A stretch of DNA of 64,000 nucleotides from positions 8,056,468 to 8,120,467 of the forward strand of contig NZ_CP025096.1 of the NCBI RefSeq assembly GCF_002831565.1, written 5' to 3'. How positions within the stretch are numbered: the stretch's first letter is position 1; every line of letters begins with the position of its first letter. Below the pieces are notes generated by a model. The model was not told the DNA's origin and searched no databases. It saw only the letters and a list, made by a program, of their open reading frames with translations. Position numbers and translations under genes: made by a program. The DNA is from Spirosoma pollinicola (lineage in GTDB: Bacteria > Bacteroidota > Bacteroidia > Cytophagales > Spirosomataceae). Positions 35,620 through 44,070 of the stretch are shown here, in pieces.

Positions 35620-36111
35620 CTATTTAGCCGTTCCACTTTGCTCTCTGGTTAACTCATCCAACAAGCTGGTTAACCGTTGCATCAAGGGAGCCAACTGTTT
35701 GATTATATCGTTGGTCTCCTGCACTTCCTTTTTTAACTCAGCGGCCACAAACAAGCTATTAATTCGTTTGACTACCTGGTTATGCAAGGTGTTTACTGAT
35801 CGTATGTCCTGCCGGATTTGCGTTAGTTGAATGATGATCGTGTTGATATAGGTAGGGTCTTTACTAGGCGTACTCGGTAGGGTAGCAGAGGTTTCCAAGG
35901 CAAAAATTACCTCCTTGGCGAAGACACTAAACGACTTTGTTTGACCCGCAGTGTAGATTTTGTGAATCCGGTTTAACCGGATTTGTTCGGCTTCGGTGGT
36001 TGCGATGCACTTTATTTTATCAATCTTTTCATCAGCCACCTTGCTGGGTCTACCGCCTTTATTTCGTTTTTTTTGCTGATCAGCGTTTGAAGTTTCTGAT
36101 TTGGTGACCAT
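35620..36111 (-). CDS. mobA: Relaxosome accessory protein MobA-like (ribbon-helix-helix type)
   Basis: 163 residues. The start is basic (KKRNKGGRPSKVADEKIDKIKC), followed by a compact region AEQIRLNRIHKIYTAGQTKSFSVFAKEVIF resembling the ribbon-helix-helix fold of plasmid mobilisation proteins, then a long helical, probably coiled-coil C-terminus. It ends 24 bp before the relaxase start. Proteins of this type bind oriT and help the relaxase; the oriT candidate lies just upstream at 36192-36310. Confidence 0.75.
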   Translation of the reverse strand: MVTKSETSNADQQKKRNKGGRPSKVADEKIDKIKCIATTEAEQIRLNRIHKIYTAGQTKSFSVFAKEVIFALETSATLPSTPSKDPTYINTIIIQLTQIRQDIRSVNTLHNQVVKRINSLFVAAELKKEVQETNDIIKQLAPLMQRLTSLLDELTREQSGTAK

Positions 36112-36191
36112 ATTTTTTCCTGCTTTGTCGCCTTTACCTGCTTTTTCTCGAATGAATTCTTCCTACAGCGATGTGTTAACTCGCTGAATTG

Positions 36192-36310
36192 ACTCGAAAA
36201 AGCCCGGATGCGTTAGCGTAGGGCTTTTTTCGCTGGAGACCCCGTAGGGCAAGACCGTTTTCTTAGGAGCAAAACGAAGGCGATAGCCGGAGTTTTGTTA
36301 ATAAGAAAAC
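36192..36310. promoter_or_regulatory. Candidate origin of transfer (oriT)
   Basis: Immediately upstream of mobA lie two nested inverted repeats. The first has arms CGAAAAAGCCC (36194-36204) and GGGCTTTTTTCG (36220-36231). The second has outer arms GTTTTCTTA (36257-36265) and TAAGAAAAC (36302-36310), with inner arms CAAAAC (36270-36275) and GTTTTG (36292-36297). Position and structure fit an oriT; the nick site is not identified. The first hairpin might instead be a terminator. Confidence 0.5.
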
Positions 36311-36600
36311 ATATCTTGCTCTCTTCTCACGAAGAGGATTTCTGGCGAAGATAGGCGACTTTTGAAATAAAATATAGTTTATATAAATAAAATATACATT
36401 TAGCCTTTTGAGCTTATTTAGTTAACCCGGTTAGTAATAGCTATAAGTACTAGCACCATTATAATTCAGTCTTATCAAGTGGCCGACTGGTGACTGGCAA
36501 GTATACATCGAGTATGTAATGTCAACACAAAATACCCTATCTTTCACTTCAATAACTCATTAATAAACAGATATTTATAATAATAATCAATAGTACCTGC

Positions 36601-36812
36601 GGTATCACGGGTAAGCGGGTATACTGGACAACGGTACTTAGGGTTTACAGGACTACGGGTAGACGGGTATACAGGACCGCAGGTTTACAGGACTACGGGT
36701 AGACGGGTAGACGGGATATAAGGTTAACGGGTGAGCGGGTTATAAGTATGAAAGGTAGACGGGTAAACGGTACTGCGGGTATACAGGACTGCAGTACTGC
36801 GGGTAAGCAGGT
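36601..36812 (+). repeat. G-rich direct repeat array, core CGGGTA, about 40-bp period
   Basis: About ten copies of CGGGTA/ACGGGTAGAC occur within 210 bp. Two longer units at 36642-36669 and 36682-36709 are identical over 28 bp and spaced 40 bp apart. The plus strand is strongly G over C biased, and runs of GGG spaced by five bases could form a G-quadruplex. It sits 145 bp upstream of parA. Likely a centromere-like (parS) site or replication iterons. Confidence 0.7.
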
Positions 36813-36900
36813 AGTTAACTGATTGATTATATGACTTTTATACTATCAGCTAATTTTATAAGAATAAATAGATGAAATTTTATATCAGTTTAATTAGGTT

Positions 36901-36927
36901 TTGTTTTTCACAATTTCAATATATTTG
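36901..36927 (+). promoter_or_regulatory. Candidate Bacteroidota promoter for parA
   Basis: TATATTTG at 36920-36927 fits the -7 consensus TAnnTTTG, with TTG at 36901-36903 as a possible -33 element (spacing 16, a little short). It is about 30 bp upstream of the parA ATG. Confidence 0.4.
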
Positions 36928-36956
36928 TCAAATCACTATTTAAATTTCATTTAACT

Positions 36957-37679
36957 ATGAAACAAACAAAAGTAATTGCCTTCTCCTCTCAGAAGGGAGG
37001 AGCTGGCAAAACAACCCTAACTCAATTAGTGGCAACCTATCTCTTCTCTCAACAGGTCAAGGTGCTCGTCATTGATGCTGACTTTCCCCAGCACAGTTTT
37101 TCACGAAGTCGGCAACGTGATTTATTGCCCTCAATAACCAGTGCGGATTTACTAGCATCTATGGCCGAACTAGGGATTGTTCCTTATCCAATTGAAATCA
37201 TGACGATGGATGATTTAATTCGCGTGTTGCCGCATATTAGAACCTCAACTAATCTCGATGTAATTTTTCTGGATTTACCAGGCACGCTCAACGTCGATAA
37301 TTTTGCGTTACTGGCCAAGCAAATTGATCAGGTTGTTATTCCATTTGAACTGGAGTTTAAATCGTTTGTGGCCGGCATGGATACTATAGATTTTTATCAA
37401 CTCCATAATTCAGCGATGCCAATTAGTGCTATCTGGACTAAGCTTAAAACGCCCCACAAAATTAAAGTTAAAGAGAAGCTCGAAGCTGCTATAAAGGAAA
37501 AAGGGATATACGTTTTTGAGTCGGTCTTAAGAGAAGCGGGAAGTTCAATTGCCGAGCAAATATCCACCATCTTTCCTCTAAAAAACGTTGCCCAACCTAT
37601 TGTGGATGAACTGATGAATAAAGCCCCTAACCATGCGGTAATTAATTCAATCCATACGGCAACCCAACCCGTTCCCTAA
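36957..37679 (+). CDS. parA: ParA-family partition ATPase
   Basis: 240 residues. The deviant Walker A motif SSQKGGAGKTTLTQLVATYL is at residues 10-29, the Walker A' region VKVLVIDADFPQ at about 34-45, and LDVIFLDLPGTLN follows near 105. Such ATPases segregate plasmids and integrative elements by moving a protein-bound centromere along the nucleoid. In Bacteroidota transfer operons this gene commonly heads the tra region (traA position). The partner is probably the DUF3408 protein downstream. The repeat array upstream is the obvious binding-site candidate. Confidence 0.88.
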   Translation: MKQTKVIAFSSQKGGAGKTTLTQLVATYLFSQQVKVLVIDADFPQHSFSRSRQRDLLPSITSADLLASMAELGIVPYPIEIMTMDDLIRVLPHIRTSTNLDVIFLDLPGTLNVDNFALLAKQIDQVVIPFELEFKSFVAGMDTIDFYQLHNSAMPISAIWTKLKTPHKIKVKEKLEAAIKEKGIYVFESVLREAGSSIAEQISTIFPLKNVAQPIVDELMNKAPNHAVINSIHTATQPVP

Positions 37680-37701
37680 GGCCATTTAATCACAACAACT
37701 T

Positions 37702-38310
37702 ATGGCAGGTAATCGAAAAAACGCCTTAGATGACTTGGCTGCAGGATTCATGTCGACTCGCCCGCCGGCTTTTGACAAATTTCTCCAGCAGCCTACTATC
37801 ACCTTGCCTACTGAGACAATTTCCGATGGCCAGCAACGGGAAAGCAGTATGGATGAAACGCCCGATAGGTTTGAGCAGGTTCAGGAAGAGACTCGAGTTG
37901 AATCCGAGAAGCCAGGGAATGATCACTCAATTATTCATCCTGTTCTTGCAAAACCAGTAGAATCGGTCAAATCAATTAGTGGTAAGCAGACGGAAGGGAT
38001 TGCCATCTCGAAAAAGCCTGCTTCCACAACCGCTAAACCAAAAAAGCTGGCTGGACCTTATGAAGAAGGCTTTTTAGCCAAAACTGATCAGCATCCATTC
38101 AATCCAGGGGATCAACGAATCTATCTTAAAAAAGCGCATGCCAAAATACTGAGTCGATTGGTCCTGTACTGTGAACATACAGATCGTCGGATTAACCTTC
38201 AGGCAATAGTCGATAATATTTTGCATCATCATTTTGAGCAGTATGCCTCGGACATCAAGCAAATTGACCAGCAGCTATTGAGCCTGTTAACCCAACAAAT
38301 CAACGATTAA
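37702..38310 (+). CDS. DUF3408-like protein, likely ParA partner
   Basis: 202 residues. The first 125 are low in structure and rich in charged residues. The C-terminal 70 (DQRIYLKKAHAKILSRLVLYCEHTDRRINLQAIVDNILHHHFEQYASDIKQIDQQL) match the pattern of DUF3408, a family found next to ParA in Bacteroidota conjugative elements. It may fold like a ribbon-helix-helix DNA-binding domain. No separate ParB is present, so a centromere-binding role is likely but inferred. The gene starts 22 bp after parA. Confidence 0.65.
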   Translation: MAGNRKNALDDLAAGFMSTRPPAFDKFLQQPTITLPTETISDGQQRESSMDETPDRFEQVQEETRVESEKPGNDHSIIHPVLAKPVESVKSISGKQTEGIAISKKPASTTAKPKKLAGPYEEGFLAKTDQHPFNPGDQRIYLKKAHAKILSRLVLYCEHTDRRINLQAIVDNILHHHFEQYASDIKQIDQQLLSLLTQQIND

Positions 38311-38322
38311 CGCCCTACTGCT

Positions 38323-39273
38323 ATGTTAATAGCCTACCTGTTATTTATAATTGGCGTGATTTGGTTAGCCCAGATTTTGCTAAAAAATCGTCTGGAATTT
38401 ACTCTGCCTAAAGTACGGTGGCAGTCCGGTCCCACTTCTGGTGATCCGGCTAAAGCAGACCAGCTAATACCTGTCGCCCAGCCAGTCGAGGAAGTATCAT
38501 TATTGGGTAAGTCAAGAACGGTGTTTGATGTGTCTCAACCTGTCAAAAGTATTGCCCCTCCCCCAGTGGAAAGCCAAGGTATTCAGGAACATGAACTTCT
38601 GGAAAATCCCGACGCCTCAACTAAAAACTCCTCGACAACCGAATTCACCCAGTTCGGGGATGAGCCGGGTGAGCGAGCGGGCGATCAGCCAGATTATTCT
38701 TTTAATCCTGATGCTACAGAATCGGACCCTGACTCAACCGAACCAGAAGATGGAGACCAGGATGTTGATGATAAATTGATAAACGGGTCAGAAGGAGTCG
38801 TACTCAACACGTTTAGTGATCAACTCAATTCGTATCCTGAAGGGGAGTCATTAACGCAACCCAATGAATTTGTGATTCCGCTTGATTTACCGACAGAGGG
38901 AGATAACGGAATAGAGCAAGTTTCGCTGGACGAGTTAATAGACGAAGAAACGGCCGCAACCGACGTGCCGCTTGATAAGTACTTTTCTCAGCTCCAAACC
39001 GTGGAATCGATACTAGATGATATCCGAAGACAAGTAAGACGAAAACAGTCTAGACAATCAGTTGAAGAATTATGTACTCAATTCACTGCCGTTCTTGGAT
39101 ACTATGGCATGATCAACGATAAAAACGTAGTTACCCGGTTAAACAACGTCCTGAAACCCGAGCAGCCCAGTGATTACGCCCATTTATTCATGCAGGTGCA
39201 GCGTGAGAGTATGGGCCTGGAGGAGGAGGAAGGCGAAGTGACCGATATGGTCGATGAAGCTGCGTACGTTTAG
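38323..39273 (+). CDS. Unknown single-pass membrane protein in tra operon
   Basis: 316 residues. An N-terminal membrane helix (LIAYLLFIIGVIWLAQILL) is followed by a long, very acidic, proline-rich linker (about 40-215). A helical C-terminal domain, PLDKYFSQLQTVESILDDIRRQVRRKQSRQSVEEL to YAHLFMQVQ, ends the protein. It starts 12 bp after the DUF3408 gene, so it is co-transcribed with parA. The topology suggests a tethered cytoplasmic domain. Family not recognised; it occupies the traB-traD region, which is poorly conserved. Confidence 0.65.
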   Translation: MLIAYLLFIIGVIWLAQILLKNRLEFTLPKVRWQSGPTSGDPAKADQLIPVAQPVEEVSLLGKSRTVFDVSQPVKSIAPPPVESQGIQEHELLENPDASTKNSSTTEFTQFGDEPGERAGDQPDYSFNPDATESDPDSTEPEDGDQDVDDKLINGSEGVVLNTFSDQLNSYPEGESLTQPNEFVIPLDLPTEGDNGIEQVSLDELIDEETAATDVPLDKYFSQLQTVESILDDIRRQVRRKQSRQSVEELCTQFTAVLGYYGMINDKNVVTRLNNVLKPEQPSDYAHLFMQVQRESMGLEEEEGEVTDMVDEAAYV

Positions 39274-39318
39274 TGTACTAGATTGACCTACTTGTTTTCG
39301 AAAGTTTAAAAAAGTTTT

Positions 39319-39348
39319 TTTGTGTGTTCATTTTAATTTGTAATTTAG
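39319..39348 (+). promoter_or_regulatory. Candidate promoter of the transfer operon
   Basis: TTTG at 39319-39322 and TAATTTAG at 39341-39348, spaced by 18 bases, resemble the Bacteroidota -33/-7 elements with one mismatch in TAnnTTTG. They lie 42 bp upstream of the traE ATG, in a 117-bp gap after the preceding gene. Confidence 0.4.
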
Positions 39349-39390
39349 TTCGTCAAAATAAATTTTCAACAACAATCAATTTCTATTTTC

Positions 39391-39723
39391 ATGAAAAAAT
39401 CAGTTTTCCTTAGCAAAAACGGTCGTGTTTTAGCGGCTACTTTGGCACTCGTGTTGGTGACTGTTTTGCAAACGTATGCCTCTGGAACCGTGAGTTCTGC
39501 TTTAACTGGAGCGGATACGGAGATCCGGGCCTCTTTTGCGCCTGTTTCCAAGATTATGCTCGCTGTTATGGCTATTGTAGCTGTTGTTGGCGCCATTGCC
39601 GTGTACGGTAAATGGTCGAATGGTGATCCAGATACCCGTAAATCTGCGGCTAGCTGGTTTGGCGCGCTCATCTTTGCTGGCCTAGTCCTGTTAGTTATCA
39701 AAGCAGTTTTCGGCGTAGCTTAA
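39391..39723 (+). CDS. traE: TraE, DUF4134 pilin-like conjugation protein
   Basis: 110 residues. A signal-like first helix (LAATLALVLVTVLQTYASG) is followed by two membrane helices around the hallmark VYGKWSNGDPDTRKSAASWFGALIF. This is the DUF4134 family, the VirB2-like pilin candidate of Bacteroidota conjugation systems. It heads the tra operon. A two-module relative follows at 39781-40341. Confidence 0.85.
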   Translation: MKKSVFLSKNGRVLAATLALVLVTVLQTYASGTVSSALTGADTEIRASFAPVSKIMLAVMAIVAVVGAIAVYGKWSNGDPDTRKSAASWFGALIFAGLVLLVIKAVFGVA

Positions 39724-39780
39724 TTTTTTGAGCGGTCGAAATGAATTTTAAATTAATTAATCAAAATTCATTTTCAGCAC

Positions 39781-40341
39781 ATGCATACCAACTGGCACCG
39801 CTACACTCCGTCGCTTTTGCTACTAGCCTTACTACTGATCATCGCCCTACCCGCTGTGGCGGGTGGGGCTGATGTTTCAAGCGCCACGTTACAAGTTTCG
39901 GACGTCTATAAAAAATTCAAGCCTATAGGCATGTGGGTAGCGGGGATTTGTGCCGTCATCGGCGCAACTGAGGTATTCTCGAAGTTCTCGCATGGAGATC
40001 ATGATGCAAAACGCTCATTGATCATTTGGTCAAGCGCCGTTTTTATTACTGCACTTTTTCCTTCGGTACTTGATGTTATTTACCGTCCTCATTCATCGTC
40101 TGAACTGGCTTTTGAATTAGGCACTTCGAATACAGCAATCCGAAACGGGTGGTCCCATATGACCAAAATCATGTTTACCTTTTTTGGCATTTACGCCTGT
40201 TTGGGAGCAATCGCCGTCTATTCACGGTGGCAGGCCGGCGATCCTGATACACAACGGTTAGCGCTTTACTGGATTGGTTCTCTGTTTTTTGGGGGCCTTG
40301 TTTTAGGAATTTTAGAATCAGGAATTTTTGGTACCCTCTGA
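39781..40341 (+). CDS. Tandem DUF4134 (double TraE) membrane protein
   Basis: 186 residues, signal-like start LLLLALLLIIALPAVAGG. Two copies of the TraE signature occur in one chain: EVFSKFSHGDHDAKRSLIIWSSAVFI (about 62-87) and AVYSRWQAGDPDTQRLALYWIGSLFFGGLV (about 142-171). Each is flanked by hydrophobic helices. The protein therefore looks like two TraE pilins fused head to tail. It may be a pilin dimer, a pilus base or a cap. It directly follows traE and precedes traF by seven bases. Confidence 0.75.
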   Translation: MHTNWHRYTPSLLLLALLLIIALPAVAGGADVSSATLQVSDVYKKFKPIGMWVAGICAVIGATEVFSKFSHGDHDAKRSLIIWSSAVFITALFPSVLDVIYRPHSSSELAFELGTSNTAIRNGWSHMTKIMFTFFGIYACLGAIAVYSRWQAGDPDTQRLALYWIGSLFFGGLVLGILESGIFGTL

Positions 40342-40348
40342 GTAGATC

Positions 40349-40675
40349 ATGTACAAAGTTAACAAGGGCGTTGATCGTCCTCCGGAAGTGATGGGCATCC
40401 GGGGTATGCAGTATTTAACAATCCTCGGGGCGGGGGCCGTCATCATGATTATTTTGACGGCCATTATCTGCGGTATTTCGGGCCTTACTCCTATGTACGG
40501 TTTTGGTATTTATTTGACCCTGGTCATGGTTTTGTACACGAAACTGGTTGGCTTATCGAAAAAGCACGGTGAACGAGGATACAAAAAAAATCAGGCTCAC
40601 AAACGGATGCCGACACTAATTACTGCGCGCGATTCGTCGGTTTACAAGGCTTTACGCCAATCGACGAAGAAATAA
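40349..40675 (+). CDS. traF: TraF, DUF4133 conjugation protein
   Basis: 108 residues. MYKVNKGVDRPPEVMGIRGMQYL is the DUF4133 start, followed by two hydrophobic helices (ILGAGAVIMIILTAIICGISG and GFGIYLTLVMVLYTKL) and a basic tail. The family is the VirB3-like inner-membrane component that pairs with the TraG ATPase encoded next. Confidence 0.85.
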   Translation: MYKVNKGVDRPPEVMGIRGMQYLTILGAGAVIMIILTAIICGISGLTPMYGFGIYLTLVMVLYTKLVGLSKKHGERGYKKNQAHKRMPTLITARDSSVYKALRQSTKK

Positions 40676-40721
40676 GGATGTCCTCGGTTTGACATCGCTT
40701 CAATGAAATCTCAAATGCAAT

Positions 40722-43229
40722 ATGGTGTTTAAAGCAACAGACTTACTAAAAGTCTTTCCAATTAAATCCGTTTACCACGATTGTTTAATATCTGGGTACG
40801 GCGATATCACTGTCGTATATAAGGTATCGTTACCGGAAATTTATACGTTGACTGGCAATGTACAAATGCACGGCCGGGACCGGTTGGAAAGCGGGGAGTT
40901 TAAGGATCTGATTCAGAGTTGGGAAAAGGCGATTAGCGTCTTACCGGATAATGTGATTATTCACAAACAAGATTGGTATACGGAGGAAAAGTATAAGCCA
41001 GATTATTCGGTTGATAATTATCTTGATCAGGCGGGACAGCTACATTTTAACGAGCGCCCTTTTTTGTACCACAATTGCTTCGTCAATATTACCAAAACAC
41101 ATCCAAACCGAAAGGATATCTCCTCCCTCCAGACTACGCTTGCCACGGGAAAGATTCTCCCCAGAACAATTACGGATCGAAAGGTTCTAAACGAGTTTTT
41201 TTCTAGTCTGGAGCAGTTTGTTTCCATTTTAGAGTCAACTCGCAAGATCAAGCTAACCCGGCTGCGTGACGACGACCTCTGCGGTGAAACGGGCAAACCC
41301 GGATTGCTGGAACGCTACATGGGTTTAGAAATGCGCGATCCGGTTGTTCCTCTCTGCGATCTTATGCGCGATCCGGAATTGTCATTAGGCAATAAGTCTA
41401 TTCAGTTTTATGGACTAACTGACGTGGATGATATGCCCGAACAAGTGTATACATTCTCTAAAGTTGATGCACTTTCTACCGAAAATTCAGCGGTTTCCGT
41501 ATGTTTTGCTTATCCGGTAAATCTAATGCTGAAAGTTAATCATGTGTATAATCAGTACATCTTCAAAGAGAACAAGCATGATATACTGCCGAAACTAGAG
41601 CAGCGGATGACCCAGATGACGGCATTGTCATCCTTCTCAAAAAACAATGAATCGAATGCTCGTCAGATTACCCAGTATTTGGAATACCAAGCTGATACGG
41701 GCTACCCACCCGTTCGAACGCATTTTAATGTAATGGTCTGGACCAATGACCGGTCGTCGATGCACGCGATCCGGAATTTAACAACCTCTGCAATCGCTAA
41801 AATGGGTATTCGTCCCCGTGAGAGTTCGGCGGTTGAAGGAATGAGTTTATTCTGGGCAGCCATTCCTGGCAATGCTGCGGACCTGCCATCGGAGGAGAAA
41901 TTTCAAACGTTTATTCCCCAGGCTTGCTGCATGCTGAATCAGGAGTCGTTGAACACTGATTCTCTTTCGGAGAAAGGAATACGCCTATGTGAACGGGTGT
42001 ATGGCAAACCAATTATTGTAGATCTTTCAGATTTACCAATGGATAAGGGGATCATCACCAACAGGAATAAATTCGTGATTGGCCCTAGTGGCTCCGGCAA
42101 ATCATTCCTGACAAACCATTTGGTTCGTTCTTATTTAATGATGGACTCCCATGTTGTCATTGTCGACGTAGGAAATAGTTACCTGGGATTATGCCAGATG
42201 ATGAAGGGGAAGTACTTGACTTACTCACGGGAAAAACCCATTCATTTTAATCCTTTTTACATTGATGGACGACGGTACCCTGAGGAGGAGAAAATTGAAG
42301 CCATAAAGGGGCTCATCACTACGCTGTGGAAAAAAGAGAACGACCCCATATCTATGGCGGAACAGACACTAATCGGGGAATGTGTCTTCAGTTATTTCCG
42401 ACTGCTCGACGCAGATCATAACATAGAGCCTTGTTTCAATACTTTCTTCGAACACATCAATACCGGTTTCAAAAAAATTCTGGATGATAAGAAGGTCAAC
42501 TTACGAAATTTTGATTTTGACTCTTTTCGGTTATGTCTGGAACCGTATTACATGGGTGGGGAATATTATTATCTGCTCAACTCGAAAACAAATCTTGATC
42601 TGACTAACGATCGGTTTGTGGTCTTCGAATTGGATAATATCAAAGATAACAAGGTCCTTATGCCCATAATCACGATTATCATTATGGATACCTACATCAC
42701 CAAGCTTCGTACACTGGAGGGTATTCGTAAAATAATGCTAATCGAAGAGGCATGGAAAGCGATTATGCGGCCCAACATGGCTGAGTATATTCTGTACCTC
42801 TATAAAACGGTACGGAAACATTTTGGCGAAGCCTGGCTCGTGACCCAGGAGGTCGATGATCTAACCTCATCGCCCATCATCAAGGATACCATTATTAATA
42901 ATGCGCCCACCAAGATACTGATGGACATGCGGGAATATGCCAATAAGTTCGATAAGGTGCAGGAATTTTTATCGCTGACGCCTAAGCAAAAGAACCTGGC
43001 ACTTTCCATTAATCGGGATAATCGGCCCGGTCCTATATATAAGGAATTTGCGGTTTTTCAGGGTGATCATTGTGCAGTCTATGGACTAGAAGCTTCTGCA
43101 GCCGAAAAGTACGCCTTCACCACCGAACAAACGCAAAAAAAGAAAATCACCGATCGCGTGCTTGTTAACGGTGGAGACTGGGATTCAGCTATTCGTCAGC
43201 AAGTGGCTATGGACAAAGATTCACTTTAG
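40722..43229 (+). CDS. traG: TraG conjugation ATPase (VirB4-like)
   Basis: 835 residues. Walker A is VIGPSGSGKSFLTNHLV (about 455) and Walker B is RKIMLIEEAWKAIM (about 670), followed by VRKHFGEAWLVTQEVDDL. The N-terminal 430 residues match the VirB4/TraG N-domain pattern, and NPFYIDGRRYPEEEK lies between. It powers assembly of the pilus and substrate transfer at the inner membrane. The length is typical of Bacteroidota TraG. Confidence 0.92.
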   Translation: MVFKATDLLKVFPIKSVYHDCLISGYGDITVVYKVSLPEIYTLTGNVQMHGRDRLESGEFKDLIQSWEKAISVLPDNVIIHKQDWYTEEKYKPDYSVDNYLDQAGQLHFNERPFLYHNCFVNITKTHPNRKDISSLQTTLATGKILPRTITDRKVLNEFFSSLEQFVSILESTRKIKLTRLRDDDLCGETGKPGLLERYMGLEMRDPVVPLCDLMRDPELSLGNKSIQFYGLTDVDDMPEQVYTFSKVDALSTENSAVSVCFAYPVNLMLKVNHVYNQYIFKENKHDILPKLEQRMTQMTALSSFSKNNESNARQITQYLEYQADTGYPPVRTHFNVMVWTNDRSSMHAIRNLTTSAIAKMGIRPRESSAVEGMSLFWAAIPGNAADLPSEEKFQTFIPQACCMLNQESLNTDSLSEKGIRLCERVYGKPIIVDLSDLPMDKGIITNRNKFVIGPSGSGKSFLTNHLVRSYLMMDSHVVIVDVGNSYLGLCQMMKGKYLTYSREKPIHFNPFYIDGRRYPEEEKIEAIKGLITTLWKKENDPISMAEQTLIGECVFSYFRLLDADHNIEPCFNTFFEHINTGFKKILDDKKVNLRNFDFDSFRLCLEPYYMGGEYYYLLNSKTNLDLTNDRFVVFELDNIKDNKVLMPIITIIIMDTYITKLRTLEGIRKIMLIEEAWKAIMRPNMAEYILYLYKTVRKHFGEAWLVTQEVDDLTSSPIIKDTIINNAPTKILMDMREYANKFDKVQEFLSLTPKQKNLALSINRDNRPGPIYKEFAVFQGDHCAVYGLEASAAEKYAFTTEQTQKKKITDRVLVNGGDWDSAIRQQVAMDKDSL

Positions 43230-43250
43230 TAATCTTAATCAGCTTATATC

Positions 43251-44042
43251 ATGAACGTAATTAGTAAACGCTTCTTTTCGCTGGCAGCGGGATTGGCTAT
43301 TCTTCTGGCTCCCGGAACAATACTGGCCCAATCCTTGCCGAATCAGTTGACCCCAACTGGTGGAGGCTCTTCCCTGCAGTCCGAAATTGAATCCATTTTA
43401 GGGGAGTCAGAACAGGATATCATGCAGGGCATTAAAGATGCTATTATCAATATGGCTATCGGTGCAGTGGCTGATGCCTTAGGCGTATCGCCCGTCAAAT
43501 CAGTAGAAAAGCTGAAGGACATGCTAAAGGATGCTCACTCAAAACTGCAGAAAATAAATTATCAGCAGTACAAGGTTGGTTACGAAGAGAAACGGGCGGC
43601 TACTACGCTGTCAAACGGGTTTGTTGATTACTACAATAATTTAAACCTGAAAGGGGATCTCGACAAGCTGGTTAAGGTGAAGCAGGGTGTCAATAAAGTC
43701 GTGCAAAGTCGACTCTTTACCGCTAGTGAACAGTCCGTAATGAGTCAAACGCTGAGTGAACTGGCAAAGACGGATGACATCGTTGATGACGTAAAGACAG
43801 CCTGTAACTTATCGAATTCGGGGGAAGTGTGGATGTCCGATGCCGAGCGTGCGAATGTGCTCGACGGCGCTAAGGAAGAAATTTCGGACCGCTTAAAAAC
43901 GCTCATGGCCGTCAGATCTCAGATCGTGAATGCGTATGCCTACCGGGTGCGGCAATTAGCCCATAATACCACCCTGGGCAATCTATACGATAAGAATACA
44001 ACGCTCAACCGTACGATCGGTATTGCACCTAAAAGCTATTAA
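43251..44042 (+). CDS. Secreted conjugation protein (traI position), copy 1
   Basis: 263 residues with a signal peptide (FFSLAAGLAILLAPGTILAQ). The mature part is helical: SEIESILGESEQDIMQGIKDAI, then a long coiled region to VNAYAYRVRQLAHNTTLGNLYD. It lies between traG and traJ, where traI (DUF4141, VirB5-like) is encoded in other Bacteroidota elements. The sequence is not close enough for me to assign that family. It resembles the next gene in layout, suggesting an old duplication. Confidence 0.65.
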   Translation: MNVISKRFFSLAAGLAILLAPGTILAQSLPNQLTPTGGGSSLQSEIESILGESEQDIMQGIKDAIINMAIGAVADALGVSPVKSVEKLKDMLKDAHSKLQKINYQQYKVGYEEKRAATTLSNGFVDYYNNLNLKGDLDKLVKVKQGVNKVVQSRLFTASEQSVMSQTLSELAKTDDIVDDVKTACNLSNSGEVWMSDAERANVLDGAKEEISDRLKTLMAVRSQIVNAYAYRVRQLAHNTTLGNLYDKNTTLNRTIGIAPKSY

Positions 44043-44070
44043 TACTACTTCGTCGTAACCTAACATTCGT

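Noticed and set aside
36601..36812. Repeat array considered as a CRISPR
   Set aside because: Units lack unique spacers of constant length, the core is only 6-10 bp, and no cas genes are near.
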